From Psychrobacter urativorans (GTDB lineage Bacteria > Pseudomonadota > Gammaproteobacteria > Pseudomonadales > Moraxellaceae): a DNA stretch of 64,000 nucleotides. The stretch spans positions 310,001-374,000 of the forward strand of contig NZ_CP012678.1 in the NCBI RefSeq assembly GCF_001298525.1, written 5' to 3'. Positions within the stretch are counted from its first letter, which is position 1. Every line of letters starts with the position of its first letter. This document shows positions 52,884 to 61,666 of the stretch, one piece after another. A program made the position numbers and the translations under genes. The notes under the pieces are model-generated. The model was given only the letters and a program-made list of their open reading frames with translations, searched no databases and was not told the origin of the DNA.

Positions 52884-52995
52884 AATACTAATACCATCTT
52901 TATAGGTTCACCCAGTATAACAACATTTTTATTGCCGCCATCAAGCACAATCGGACGAGACTAAGCGTTAATATTTAATTCGACTATTACATCAG

Positions 52996-54384
52996 TTAGT
53001 CCAATGACTCTGCCAACACCTCAAATATTTTTGAACTACTCATTTGTGCCACATTAAAACGCATAAAGTTCTCAGCATTTTTTGATTGACTAAAAGCATT
53101 GCCTGGAGCTAAGACTACACCTTGTGACAAACAACGATTGGCCAGTTCGGTTGCACTATTATTGTCAGGCAAGCGGCACCAAAGAAACATCCCTGCTTGC
53201 GGTAGTAGCCACGGCACAATTCCTAATTTTGCCAAGCGTGGCAGCGTTTGAGAACGTGCGCTTGCAAGTCGTGTATGAATCGTACTCATATGTTTGCGAT
53301 AACCGCTATCCGTTAACGCTGATAACACAACTGCTGCTGCCAGCTGACCGCCGCCAAAACCAGTCGCTATTTTCAAGTCAAGCAAACTCTCAACCCATTC
53401 ATTCGGCGCGGCTATATAACCGCAGCGCAAAGATGCCGATAACGTTTTAGAAAAACTGCCAATATAAAATACGCGGGATAAGCCGTCTAATGCCGCAAGC
53501 CGTGGCGCAGGTTTGACTTCAAAATCAGCAAAAATATCGTCTTCAATAATATATAAACCAGCGGCCTGTGCCAATTGCAGTATTTGGTACGCCGTAGCAT
53601 GCGATAAGGTTGCACCGGTAGGGTTATGGATGGCGGCATTGGTAATATATAGGCGCGGTTTGTGTTCTTCCAAAATTTTTGCAAAGGCATCTATATCTGG
53701 ACCACTCGGCGTATAAGGCACGCCAATGACTTTGACTCTATGAGCACGCAATAGCGCTCGAAAATTAAAATAACAAGGGTCATCGACGACTACCGTATCG
53801 CCTGCGGTCAATAAAAAGCGAAGGATTAAATCTATCGCTTGCGTGCCAGACTCTGTCAGCATTACTTGTGAAGGCTGCGCATTGATTCCCAGTCCTGCCA
53901 TACGCCGTGTCAGTAATTGGCGTAATGCTAATAGCCCTAGGGGCGTTGCATACTCGCTGATAACGGTAACGTCACCTCTTGCTGCATGTCGTAAACCGCG
54001 GCGCATACCCTCCACAAACAACCAATCTGGTGGCAACCAACCACAGCCGGGTTTTAGTACATTATCGGATGGCTCAAGCGATTGCCGCGACACCCAGAGT
54101 GGATCTATCGCGCGATCAAGATTATGCCCTGTTTCTGTTAATGAGAGCGGCGCTATTGATTCTGCCACATAAAACCCTGCGCCAGGACGTGAGTAAATAA
54201 TACCTTCTGTTTGCAAGCGCTCGTAAGCTTCAACTACCGTTGAGGGTGAAAACCCGTAACTGTTTGCTGCTGCCCGTACGGAGGGCAGGCGTGTTCCGGG
54301 CATGTAGACGACGGTTGCTATCTTTTCTTTAACGTCAGCCATGACGATTTCAATTCGTGTTAATTGATGCTTCATATTTTTCAA
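52996..54384 (-). CDS. MocR-type regulator 3 (GntR HTH-aminotransferase fusion)
   Basis: A 462 aa MocR/PdxR family regulator, more distant from regulators 1 and 2. GntR helix MPGTRLPSVRAAANSYGFSP, STVVEAYERLQTEGIIYSR; aminotransferase domain with DTVVVDDPCYFNFRALLRAH, YITNAAIHNPTGATLSHATA, YIIEDDIFADF and the PLP Lys in YIGSFSKTLSASLRCGYIAA. Divergent from an MFS transporter, its likely target, with long direct repeats in between. Confidence 0.93.
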   Translation of the reverse strand: MKNMKHQLTRIEIVMADVKEKIATVVYMPGTRLPSVRAAANSYGFSPSTVVEAYERLQTEGIIYSRPGAGFYVAESIAPLSLTETGHNLDRAIDPLWVSRQSLEPSDNVLKPGCGWLPPDWLFVEGMRRGLRHAARGDVTVISEYATPLGLLALRQLLTRRMAGLGINAQPSQVMLTESGTQAIDLILRFLLTAGDTVVVDDPCYFNFRALLRAHRVKVIGVPYTPSGPDIDAFAKILEEHKPRLYITNAAIHNPTGATLSHATAYQILQLAQAAGLYIIEDDIFADFEVKPAPRLAALDGLSRVFYIGSFSKTLSASLRCGYIAAPNEWVESLLDLKIATGFGGGQLAAAVVLSALTDSGYRKHMSTIHTRLASARSQTLPRLAKLGIVPWLLPQAGMFLWCRLPDNNSATELANRCLSQGVVLAPGNAFSQSKNAENFMRFNVAQMSSSKIFEVLAESLD

Positions 54385-54416
54385 GTGAACCCATGAATAT
54401 ATAAATTCGATAGAAG

Positions 54417-54472
54417 AATTGTATGGGTTTTATATGCCAAACAGTTCTGTCCAATTGTACTGGATTGTATAT
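54417..54472. promoter_or_regulatory. Direct repeats between MocR 3 and the MFS gene
   Basis: AATTGTATGGGTTTTATAT (54417-54435) and AATTGTACTGGATTGTATAT (54453-54472), matching at most positions, 36 bp apart start to start. MocR regulators such as GabR bind spaced direct repeats, so this is a probable operator. Confidence 0.5.
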
Positions 54473-54598
54473 AGATAACCTAATGCGCTTTTGTTTTAAT
54501 CATTGAACCTAAAACGATGTGATATGGCTATAAAGCCTGAGTGGTGACAACCATTAATATCAATCAACCCAATGATACTTTTTTAAAAGCAGCTATAT

Positions 54599-55768
54599 AT
54601 GAGCACTCAAAAATATAATAAATATTTGGCATTTGCATTATGTGTGATAACGACAAGCGTTAATATACAAGGACCACTTTATGCCATTTATGCTAAAAAT
54701 GACGGATACGGCGTCTTAGCAACCACGGTCGCATTCTCTTTTTATGTGTTGGGGGTGATACCGGTATTATTAGCTTTTGGTGGACTCTCCGATAGGATTG
54801 GACGAAAAAAGACGATTTTAATCTCTTTAGGGTTATCGATAGTGGCAACTGCTCTGATGATGTTATACCCTTATACGCGAGCGTTAGCAGTAGCGCGATT
54901 GTTGCTTGGTGTGGGCACAGCCTTAATGGCAGCAACAGCGACCGCATATATGATTGAGTTGATTGGCTCGTCCGATACGGCGCGTGCTACCACTTGGGTG
55001 ACTGCCAGTACAACCATAGGCTTTGGTCTTGGGCCTGCATTAACGACAGTTTCTTTGTTATTTTATGAGACAGAGCAACCTGCTAGTTTTTTGCTGTTGG
55101 TAGCCAGCGCACTGTTATCGATATTTTTAGTATGGGGATTACCTGAGACCGCGCAAGGGCGCTCTAACACATTTAAATCAATGCTCAAGCTGCCTTATTT
55201 TAATCGTGAGGTAATATGGTATGGGGGCGGAATTCTGATTTGTTGGGCGACTACCGGATTGGTATTATCGATTATTCCATCAGTATTGGCCACGCATGGA
55301 CTGGCTAAGTATGCTGGAATATCCTCTATGCTTGCCATCAGTTGCGGATTATTGTTTCAGCCTATCGCTCGAAAGCTTGACCCGCAGGTATCATGTAAAC
55401 TGGGTATTCTAATTTTAATCCCCGCTTATGCTTTGCTTGCTTGGGGTGCGCTGCATGCTAATCTACCAGCAATTCTTTTAGCGGCTTTTTTAGCGAGCAG
55501 TAGTTGTTATGGCTTTGTTTATTTAGGTGGGTTGTCAGGGGTGACACGGTCTGCTGGCAATGAGCAAGCGCGCGCCAGTGCTGGTTACTTTTTGATGGCG
55601 TATATGGGATTTAGTATTCCGGTAATTTTTACAGGGTTAATTGTTGATCAGTATGGCGCTACTATTGCATTTTATGTTTTTGGATTGTTTTTATTGCTTG
55701 GAGCATTGGTATTGTTTGCATGTCAGTCTATTCTAAAACCAGAGTCTGCCACTATTGCAACACCTTAA
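54599..55768 (+). CDS. MFS transporter
   Basis: A 389 aa major facilitator with 12 predicted helices. The loop 2-3 signature is FGGLSDRIGRKKTILISLGL and motif C-like sequence is TTIGFGLGPALTTVSLLF, as in drug/metabolite proton antiporters. The second half begins about residue 205 (VIWYGGGILICWATTGLVLS). Divergent from MocR 3, 214 bp away. Probably an efflux pump for a compound sensed by that regulator. Confidence 0.9.
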   Translation: MSTQKYNKYLAFALCVITTSVNIQGPLYAIYAKNDGYGVLATTVAFSFYVLGVIPVLLAFGGLSDRIGRKKTILISLGLSIVATALMMLYPYTRALAVARLLLGVGTALMAATATAYMIELIGSSDTARATTWVTASTTIGFGLGPALTTVSLLFYETEQPASFLLLVASALLSIFLVWGLPETAQGRSNTFKSMLKLPYFNREVIWYGGGILICWATTGLVLSIIPSVLATHGLAKYAGISSMLAISCGLLFQPIARKLDPQVSCKLGILILIPAYALLAWGALHANLPAILLAAFLASSSCYGFVYLGGLSGVTRSAGNEQARASAGYFLMAYMGFSIPVIFTGLIVDQYGATIAFYVFGLFLLLGALVLFACQSILKPESATIATP

Positions 55769-55791
55769 TATAAGATTTGTTTTAGCTAAAT

Positions 55792-55810
55792 AGCTTCAAC
55801 AAGCTTTTTT
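55792..55810 (+). terminator. Possible short terminator after the MFS gene
   Basis: AGCTT-CAAC-AAGCT followed by TTTTT, 23 bp after the transporter stop. Five-base stem only, so weak. Confidence 0.4.
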
Positions 55811-55842
55811 AATGGGAAATAAATAGATGTTTGTCATTATAG

Positions 55843-57110
55843 TCAATCACACCGCACACTAAACCTAACATAAGGCACAATAAGATAATGACTACTCTCC
55901 TTACCATGATAACCTGCTTTTTCGTACCAAGAGATATCTTGCTGATAGAATAGGGTAGTCGTAAACCCTATCATAGATAAGTGCCGATTACCTTGGCCTT
56001 GAGATGAATACTCTTTAGCAAAAGGAGGTGCAAACTGGGCAATTCGTTGTCCCTTGGTTGAGTAAAAACCATCGCTTTTTTTATCTTGCTGACGGCAGGC
56101 GACAAGAAACAGTCCGGTAATATCATAGCGATTTTTCGTCCAGCTATCTTGGCAAAACGTCTGTTCTATAAACTCCCGTCCCGCATTATTAACCAGAGCG
56201 CGCGGCGTTAGCATGAGCTCGTCCAAACGCATAAAGCGATGAAAGGTCAGCATGGCAGGCAGATTAACCGCAGGCAAGTCGATTTGCTCACTATGAGTAG
56301 GTAGGATATTAGCAAGGGTAGGATGATGCGCTTTATGATGCAGTAGTAATGTCAGGGTTTGCTTCGCCCGCGTTACGTTAGTGCCACATACAGCGGTCTG
56401 TCGTGTCTATGATCGCTATAATCAATGGCAGTTGACGACTGCTCATCAATGACATAGACGTGATCAAACTGCATGCCTTTAGCACTATGATAGGTAATTA
56501 ATATCACTTGTGTATTATCATCTTATAAGGTGGACTCTAGCACCTGTAGTACTTGCTCATAAGTCACATTTACCCTCTCTTGAGTACGACTGATAATTGC
56601 ATCCCATGCTTTATCTAAAGGGTCTAGCTTTCGTTCTGCACGCTACTGCTCCAAAAATTCAGCCACATTGCCCTCAATAAAATCTAAACGTTTGGCACTT
56701 AAATGGTTAAATAACGCTTGTCCTATAAAGCTATTAATAGGCGTTACTTGCTCGCTTTCATTATAACGCTGACTACTGATGCCCAATGCTTCAAAATAAT
56801 GCTGTATGGCATTAAAATGTGACCATTTGGGGGCGAACACGGCTATGGTTTGTGGTTGCAGCTGAGTCTGAGTGCTTTCTTGTTTAATAAGGGCTAGGCG
56901 CTGCTTGACATCAGACGCAATCCAAGATGCCATATCAACGTCTTGAGTTTTCTGGTAGTAGCCATAGCGAATGGGCTATAAGGATAAGGCAGAGTGGCTT
57001 TAATACTATGCTCGGTTTGTTTAGGACGCTCATCACTTGGTATTGATAGTTCTACTTGTTATAGCTTCTGATGCCGTTTATCGAAAACTAGGACTGTGTC
57101 AGCCCAGGTA
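55843..57110 (-). pseudogene. Degraded UvrD-like helicase C-terminal fragment
   Basis: Pieces in several minus-strand frames form one broken protein: TVLVFDKRHQKL (stop) ... YGYYQKTQDVDMASW; TIAVFAPKWSHFNAIQHYFE; DNTQVILITYHSAKGMQFDH (UvrD motif V); RPLYVALT, frameshift, RAKQTLTLLLHHK (motif VI); then a downstream domain MLTFHRFMRLDELMLTPRAL ... GKESSHYLIVPYVRF. At least two stops and two frameshifts, and no motor N-terminus is present. It is a decayed superfamily 1 helicase of the RecQ-fused or UvrD type, lying next to the integrative-element module. Confidence 0.75.
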
Positions 57111-57325
57111 GCTAATGTATATTTGCATCTTCATAATTTCAAATATGTTATCTAGCTTCGATTATTACCCTCTTTCAATATCTCAGCATACTTTTTATAC
57201 ACTGCGATCATTGTAGTCTAAATAGACGATAAGCAGTTACATGGAGCTTGGGAAAGATTCAGATTGTGAATGCTTAAGATTGATGATTTGAACATTCGTA
57301 TACTTCGTTTGAATATGATAACTGA

Positions 57326-57778
57326 CTATATTTTTTTTAATTTAGACTGATTTTTGAGCTCAGATATTAAATAAGGTGATAGTAAATCATCTAACTCTAG
57401 ATTGGTTCTCAATTTGACCTGATTGATAATTTCTATCAGTATAGCGGTATTTTGATTAAGTTCATTTCCAAGCTCAGTTATTTTCTCCTTTAATCCTTTA
57501 TTGGTATCAAGGAGAGCTTGACGTGTCTTTTTGTTGACGTATAGCTGCTCTTCTTTTTCATTTAGGTTTAATGGTAACAGCTGCTCTTTGGTGTATTTTT
57601 GGATTAGTGCTTTGCGCTCTTTAGTGCTAAGCGTACTCAGGCTACCCTTTACATACCCTTTAGCAACGAGTCTTTGATGCAAGGCAGTGTTTGAAATAGG
57701 GGCTTTCTCCATACCTTCTTGCACCATTTCTTTAAGCTCATTCTCGATAGCTTCATTAAGCTCGCTACCTCTTAGCAT
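57326..57778 (-). CDS. srap: SE-type recombination auxiliary protein (SRAP-like)
   Basis: A 150 aa basic helical protein: LNEAIENELKEMVQEGMEKA, SNTALHQRLVAKGYVKGSLS and a coiled coil KGLKEKITELGNELNQNTAI. Its ATG overlaps the IntB stop (ATGCTAA, 7 bp). Position and size match the fourth gene (srap) of the intA-tfp-intB-srap module described for strand-biased circularizing integrative elements, and TnpC of Tn554 by analogy. Assignment rests mainly on gene order. Confidence 0.6.
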   Translation of the reverse strand: MLRGSELNEAIENELKEMVQEGMEKAPISNTALHQRLVAKGYVKGSLSTLSTKERKALIQKYTKEQLLPLNLNEKEEQLYVNKKTRQALLDTNKGLKEKITELGNELNQNTAILIEIINQVKLRTNLELDDLLSPYLISELKNQSKLKKI

Positions 57779-60102
57779 TTGCCTTCCTCCTCATCATTAG
57801 CTTTTGTATTTTCGTATTCTAGTGAAAACAGTTCAGCAAGTGTCTTTGGCTGGGAAAGCTCAGTATCTGACACAGTGTATATATTCAATGGAGTTTTATT
57901 ACTGTAACTGACTATGATTCTTTGCTCAAAATCCTCAAGGTTCTGAATTTGCCTTTTTACCCTTAGCATAAATTCAGAATTATCAGCTAAGCTTTCAGAT
58001 TGTTCAATCAGTCTATCTTTAGTGAGCTTTAAGTTTTCAAGCTCGCCCATACGTCCTGTCACCGTAAAATTGACACAGGATGCACCTGACTGGCATGCTA
58101 GTCGCTTAGGGCAACCGTGAGCCGCTATATTACGCATACATGAGCCGAAGAGTAGGGGGTGTAAGTAGGCATGGGTATGTATGAGTTCTTTTGCCTTGTC
58201 TGGCTCTGTGGGAGCTAATTCATTGAAAGCTTTGGCAATATCTTCAAAGTAATCATCTCCCATAGATTGTTCGATAAAGTTTGATATCTCATTAGTATTA
58301 TCAAAAGTATGCAGATTATTTTTTAGATTATTTTCTAGGTCTTGATCGTTGCTGAAGAGCATCAAGCCACATTCTAAGATGTCATCGATTGGGCTTTTTA
58401 TATGATCCTTTACAGGCTGCACAGGCTCTGAAGCTAACATTAACTCATTAGAGGTCTGAAATTGACTACTATTACTAGTTAAACTGGCATTTTGGCTAAT
58501 TTGCTTAATACTCAAATGTTGATAATGTTTATTTTGCTCAATATCGACCCGTCCCATCAACATTGCTTGTAAGTGGTCCGAAATTTCAGCAATAGCTAAG
58601 AACGTATTAATATTATGCCGAGGAATATGACTACTTATTTTAGAAATTTGACTGTCATTATCTTTAAGGCCATATTTTTCAAATACTGACTTATTCATTC
58701 CTGAACCTAAAAAATTATTTATAACGTGTATATCCAGTGGAGTGATATTTGTCTTATTTATAAGATTGCGAGATAAAGTAGTACTACCACTCTGTACAAT
58801 AAACAAGATATCCTCATAGGGAACATTGACTATTTTACCTTCAAACGCAAACTTTTTATTTATAGGTTCTTCAGCATCGTAATTCGCTGTTGATTTAATA
58901 AATTCGTTTAAGGTTTTTTTACTATATAATTTTAGCTCACTTTTTTTATCAGGTCTTACTTGGGCGCTTTTAAATGTCTTTAGTATTGAATCTCTTCGGC
59001 CAGCACGTCCTCTTGCCCGTTTTTTTGAGATAAACAGATGGTCGATTAAATCATCTAGCTCGATTAAATCATCAGGCATTTCATCAATACCTTTAGGAAG
59101 AAAGTTTTTTAAATTTTTCTGTCTCAAATAAATTAGGTGCTCTCGATACTCCTCGGTAAGCTCCAAGGTGTTTTGTATAATACTTTTAACAAGCGTAATA
59201 GAAGACGGCTCAACCCAGTGAATTCTCTCGCCAGCCCCTTTTGCGCCATAGTAGCGTATACCGATCATGTATTGTAACTTACCGTTAATACTTATAGGCT
59301 CATTGGACTGCGGGTCTAATATAGGTCTTTCAATTAGGCAATCTTTCTTCAATATTATTGTTTCAGCCGAACGGAACCCTGTTACGATAGATAAAAATAG
59401 CGAGTTTAAAAGTATTTTTTCGCCTTCACTCTGACAAAGATTTTTAAGAGAAGCAATGTTTATAAAAGTCTGAATTGAAATTAATTTTTCTGCATCTATT
59501 TTGCTTTCGTCAATATTCAGACCTTCAAGAAGCTCTTTAGTTACCCTTGCTTTCTGTGTTCTATTCTGTTTATTGATATATTTAAGATCAACCTCGAACT
59601 CTAGCTTCTTAGAAGTGAACCCACTCTTGTTTACTATGTCTTGTAGTCTTTTGAATGTTCCTACATGATCGGGCAGATTAATAGGACTGCTATTATCTTT
59701 CAACAAAGAGTATGCGTGATTAAGAATTTCTGTCGATAGCCTGGTAGGATGAGTATCGGATGTAAGATCTCCTAGATAATAGAACCAACGCTTTAACACT
59801 AAGAGTTCAGCAACAAGTTTTTGTGGTGAAACCTTACCATTAGCTTGACGATAGCTGTACACAAGCATGGCTTTGCAAAATTGTTGATAATCTGCAGATA
59901 TATTTATATTTGGCAGCCCTTTTACTCTGTTTATCGCATCAAAGCTGATGCTTGACTTTCCTCTCGACAATAGCCAGCTTGAGCCCACACCAGTCTTTAA
60001 CCAAAAGCTATCAGTCCATAAAGCGTCATTAGGTTTATATAAGCTATTTTCAAAATACTCTTTTTGCTCATCAATAAACTTATTATAATTATTCAGCTGC
60101 AT
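57772..60102 (-). CDS. intB: Large tyrosine recombinase (IntB-like)
   Basis: A 776 aa recombinase. First catalytic Arg in LSIVTGFRSAETIILKKDCL (about R244); the box II region is SSHIPRHNINTFLAIAEISD (H-x-x-R-H); then LMGRVDIEQNKHYQHLS, with Arg in place of the usual second His and the presumed nucleophile Tyr. A cysteine cluster near the end (GSCMRNIAAHGCPKRLACQS, GASC) may bind zinc. The N-terminal half carries a SAM-like core-binding region. Overlaps tfp upstream by 14 bp and srap downstream by 7 bp, so all four genes are translationally coupled. Confidence 0.82.
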   Translation of the reverse strand: MQLNNYNKFIDEQKEYFENSLYKPNDALWTDSFWLKTGVGSSWLLSRGKSSISFDAINRVKGLPNINISADYQQFCKAMLVYSYRQANGKVSPQKLVAELLVLKRWFYYLGDLTSDTHPTRLSTEILNHAYSLLKDNSSPINLPDHVGTFKRLQDIVNKSGFTSKKLEFEVDLKYINKQNRTQKARVTKELLEGLNIDESKIDAEKLISIQTFINIASLKNLCQSEGEKILLNSLFLSIVTGFRSAETIILKKDCLIERPILDPQSNEPISINGKLQYMIGIRYYGAKGAGERIHWVEPSSITLVKSIIQNTLELTEEYREHLIYLRQKNLKNFLPKGIDEMPDDLIELDDLIDHLFISKKRARGRAGRRDSILKTFKSAQVRPDKKSELKLYSKKTLNEFIKSTANYDAEEPINKKFAFEGKIVNVPYEDILFIVQSGSTTLSRNLINKTNITPLDIHVINNFLGSGMNKSVFEKYGLKDNDSQISKISSHIPRHNINTFLAIAEISDHLQAMLMGRVDIEQNKHYQHLSIKQISQNASLTSNSSQFQTSNELMLASEPVQPVKDHIKSPIDDILECGLMLFSNDQDLENNLKNNLHTFDNTNEISNFIEQSMGDDYFEDIAKAFNELAPTEPDKAKELIHTHAYLHPLLFGSCMRNIAAHGCPKRLACQSGASCVNFTVTGRMGELENLKLTKDRLIEQSESLADNSEFMLRVKRQIQNLEDFEQRIIVSYSNKTPLNIYTVSDTELSQPKTLAELFSLEYENTKANDEEEGKC

Positions 60103-61666
60103 TTTTCACCTCACTGTTTAGCTTACAGCGCCTAATGACCGATTCTATTTCAAATTTAGTGGCTTCATGAATAGCAATAATTGGATTCGATGAGTTATAA
60201 ACGGCATCAGAGATGTGTACGATAGATTCTAGTTCATCTTGAACACACTCTAAAACGTCTTCGTGATAACCATGTTCATAAGGGTAAAAATAGACGCACC
60301 CATAACAACTACGGACGGGTTCAAGGAAACAGTCAGCTTTGTAGCCACATTTTCCTATATTGCTGTGAATCTTATTATTAATAAATCCTATTATATTATC
60401 TCCATGGTCTTGCTCATGAGTAATAATATCGCCAGTCATTAGCATGGCTATCATTTGCTGGTAAACAGGGTTCCTACCAAGTGCTATAGCTCGAACTTGA
60501 GCAAGATTAGGTGATGAAAAAATATAATGCCTAGCTGTGACTAATGACGAATGGCCTAAAATATACGCAATATCTTCAGCACTTGATCCCGATAGTGCCA
60601 TTGAATAAGCTACATGATGGCGGAATTGAGAGCTTGTATATCTAATTCGGATCAGTTCACCATTTGAAACTTGGCTTTTATATTCCTGCGGTGAGAAATC
60701 AAAGAGTTGCTCATTAATGGCAGTAGTACAATAAGTTGCTGCATAACTACCTAAATCAAAAAGCTGATGGTTCATAGATAGTTTAAACTGTTTAATATAT
60801 TGCAGGATTACGGTAGCAACTTCTTCAGGTAATTTTACAGAAATCTTAGCGTGATTGAATCGTCCTTGTTTGGCATAAGGTACAAGTATGCTGTAACGCA
60901 TATGTTCGCCTTCTTCCGTATATGTATCTATCTTTATATCTTCAACAGAAAGCTTAGATAATTGGACGGGCCTCATACCAGTTACGTAGACAAGACCAAG
61001 GATAGAGGCGTTTTTAATGACATTGTCTGCTATTGATTGTCCCTCCAAAATTTCTGAATTCAATTTTGCAAAGCCATTTTGTATCATTGTGACCGTAGGT
61101 TTATCAACAGCATCTTCAGTTTCTTGGTAAAAAAGTTGCGAGTTGAAACTCGAGGGTCTTTCTAAAATCTCTAACTTATCTTCATTTGACTCTTCAAATA
61201 ACTCAAAAGCCTCAGAAAACATTAATTTTACGAAGAACTTGACTCTATAATATTCACGTGAGGAACTTGTATTTTTTGCTAATTCCAGAAGAATAGTTTC
61301 AAAAGATGCATAAGAAAAACTCATGTTTCTTTCTGCAAACTCATTAAATACGCTCTTTAGTTTATTAAAAGACATATACAAGCTAGACGGACTATTAACT
61401 TGGATATAGTAGGCTAGGAAGTATTTCAACAGTTTAACTTCATGACAATCTAAACCGTCAAATTTGATTGTGTTCTTAAGTCCAGAGTAAATAAATTCCC
61501 AAGTATCATATGTACTATTGATGAACTTAGTATCATATCTATCAGCAAGCATAAATCGAATTAAAGTAGGAATATGTAGACTTTCAATTTTACTTATTTG
61601 AGCATCAGAAAATAAACGATGACTCGAATAATCAAGAAACTCTAGTGCTAAATTATTATTGGTCAT
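60089..61666 (-). CDS. tfp: Tyrosine-recombinase-fold protein (Tfp-like)
   Basis: A 525 aa protein from ATG 61666, which overlaps the IntA stop by 11 bp. Recombinase features: VYVTGMRPVQLSKLSVEDIK (Arg), SQFRHHVAYSMALSGSSAED where the usual HxxR His is Ser, then YILGHSSLVTARHYIFSSPN (GH and candidate Tyr). A C-terminal cysteine cluster (KCGYKADCFLEPVRSCYGCV) may be a zinc site. The changed box II residue fits a helper rather than an independent catalyst, as described for Tfp of SE elements. Confidence 0.72.
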   Translation of the reverse strand: MTNNNLALEFLDYSSHRLFSDAQISKIESLHIPTLIRFMLADRYDTKFINSTYDTWEFIYSGLKNTIKFDGLDCHEVKLLKYFLAYYIQVNSPSSLYMSFNKLKSVFNEFAERNMSFSYASFETILLELAKNTSSSREYYRVKFFVKLMFSEAFELFEESNEDKLEILERPSSFNSQLFYQETEDAVDKPTVTMIQNGFAKLNSEILEGQSIADNVIKNASILGLVYVTGMRPVQLSKLSVEDIKIDTYTEEGEHMRYSILVPYAKQGRFNHAKISVKLPEEVATVILQYIKQFKLSMNHQLFDLGSYAATYCTTAINEQLFDFSPQEYKSQVSNGELIRIRYTSSQFRHHVAYSMALSGSSAEDIAYILGHSSLVTARHYIFSSPNLAQVRAIALGRNPVYQQMIAMLMTGDIITHEQDHGDNIIGFINNKIHSNIGKCGYKADCFLEPVRSCYGCVYFYPYEHGYHEDVLECVQDELESIVHISDAVYNSSNPIIAIHEATKFEIESVIRRCKLNSEVKNAAE

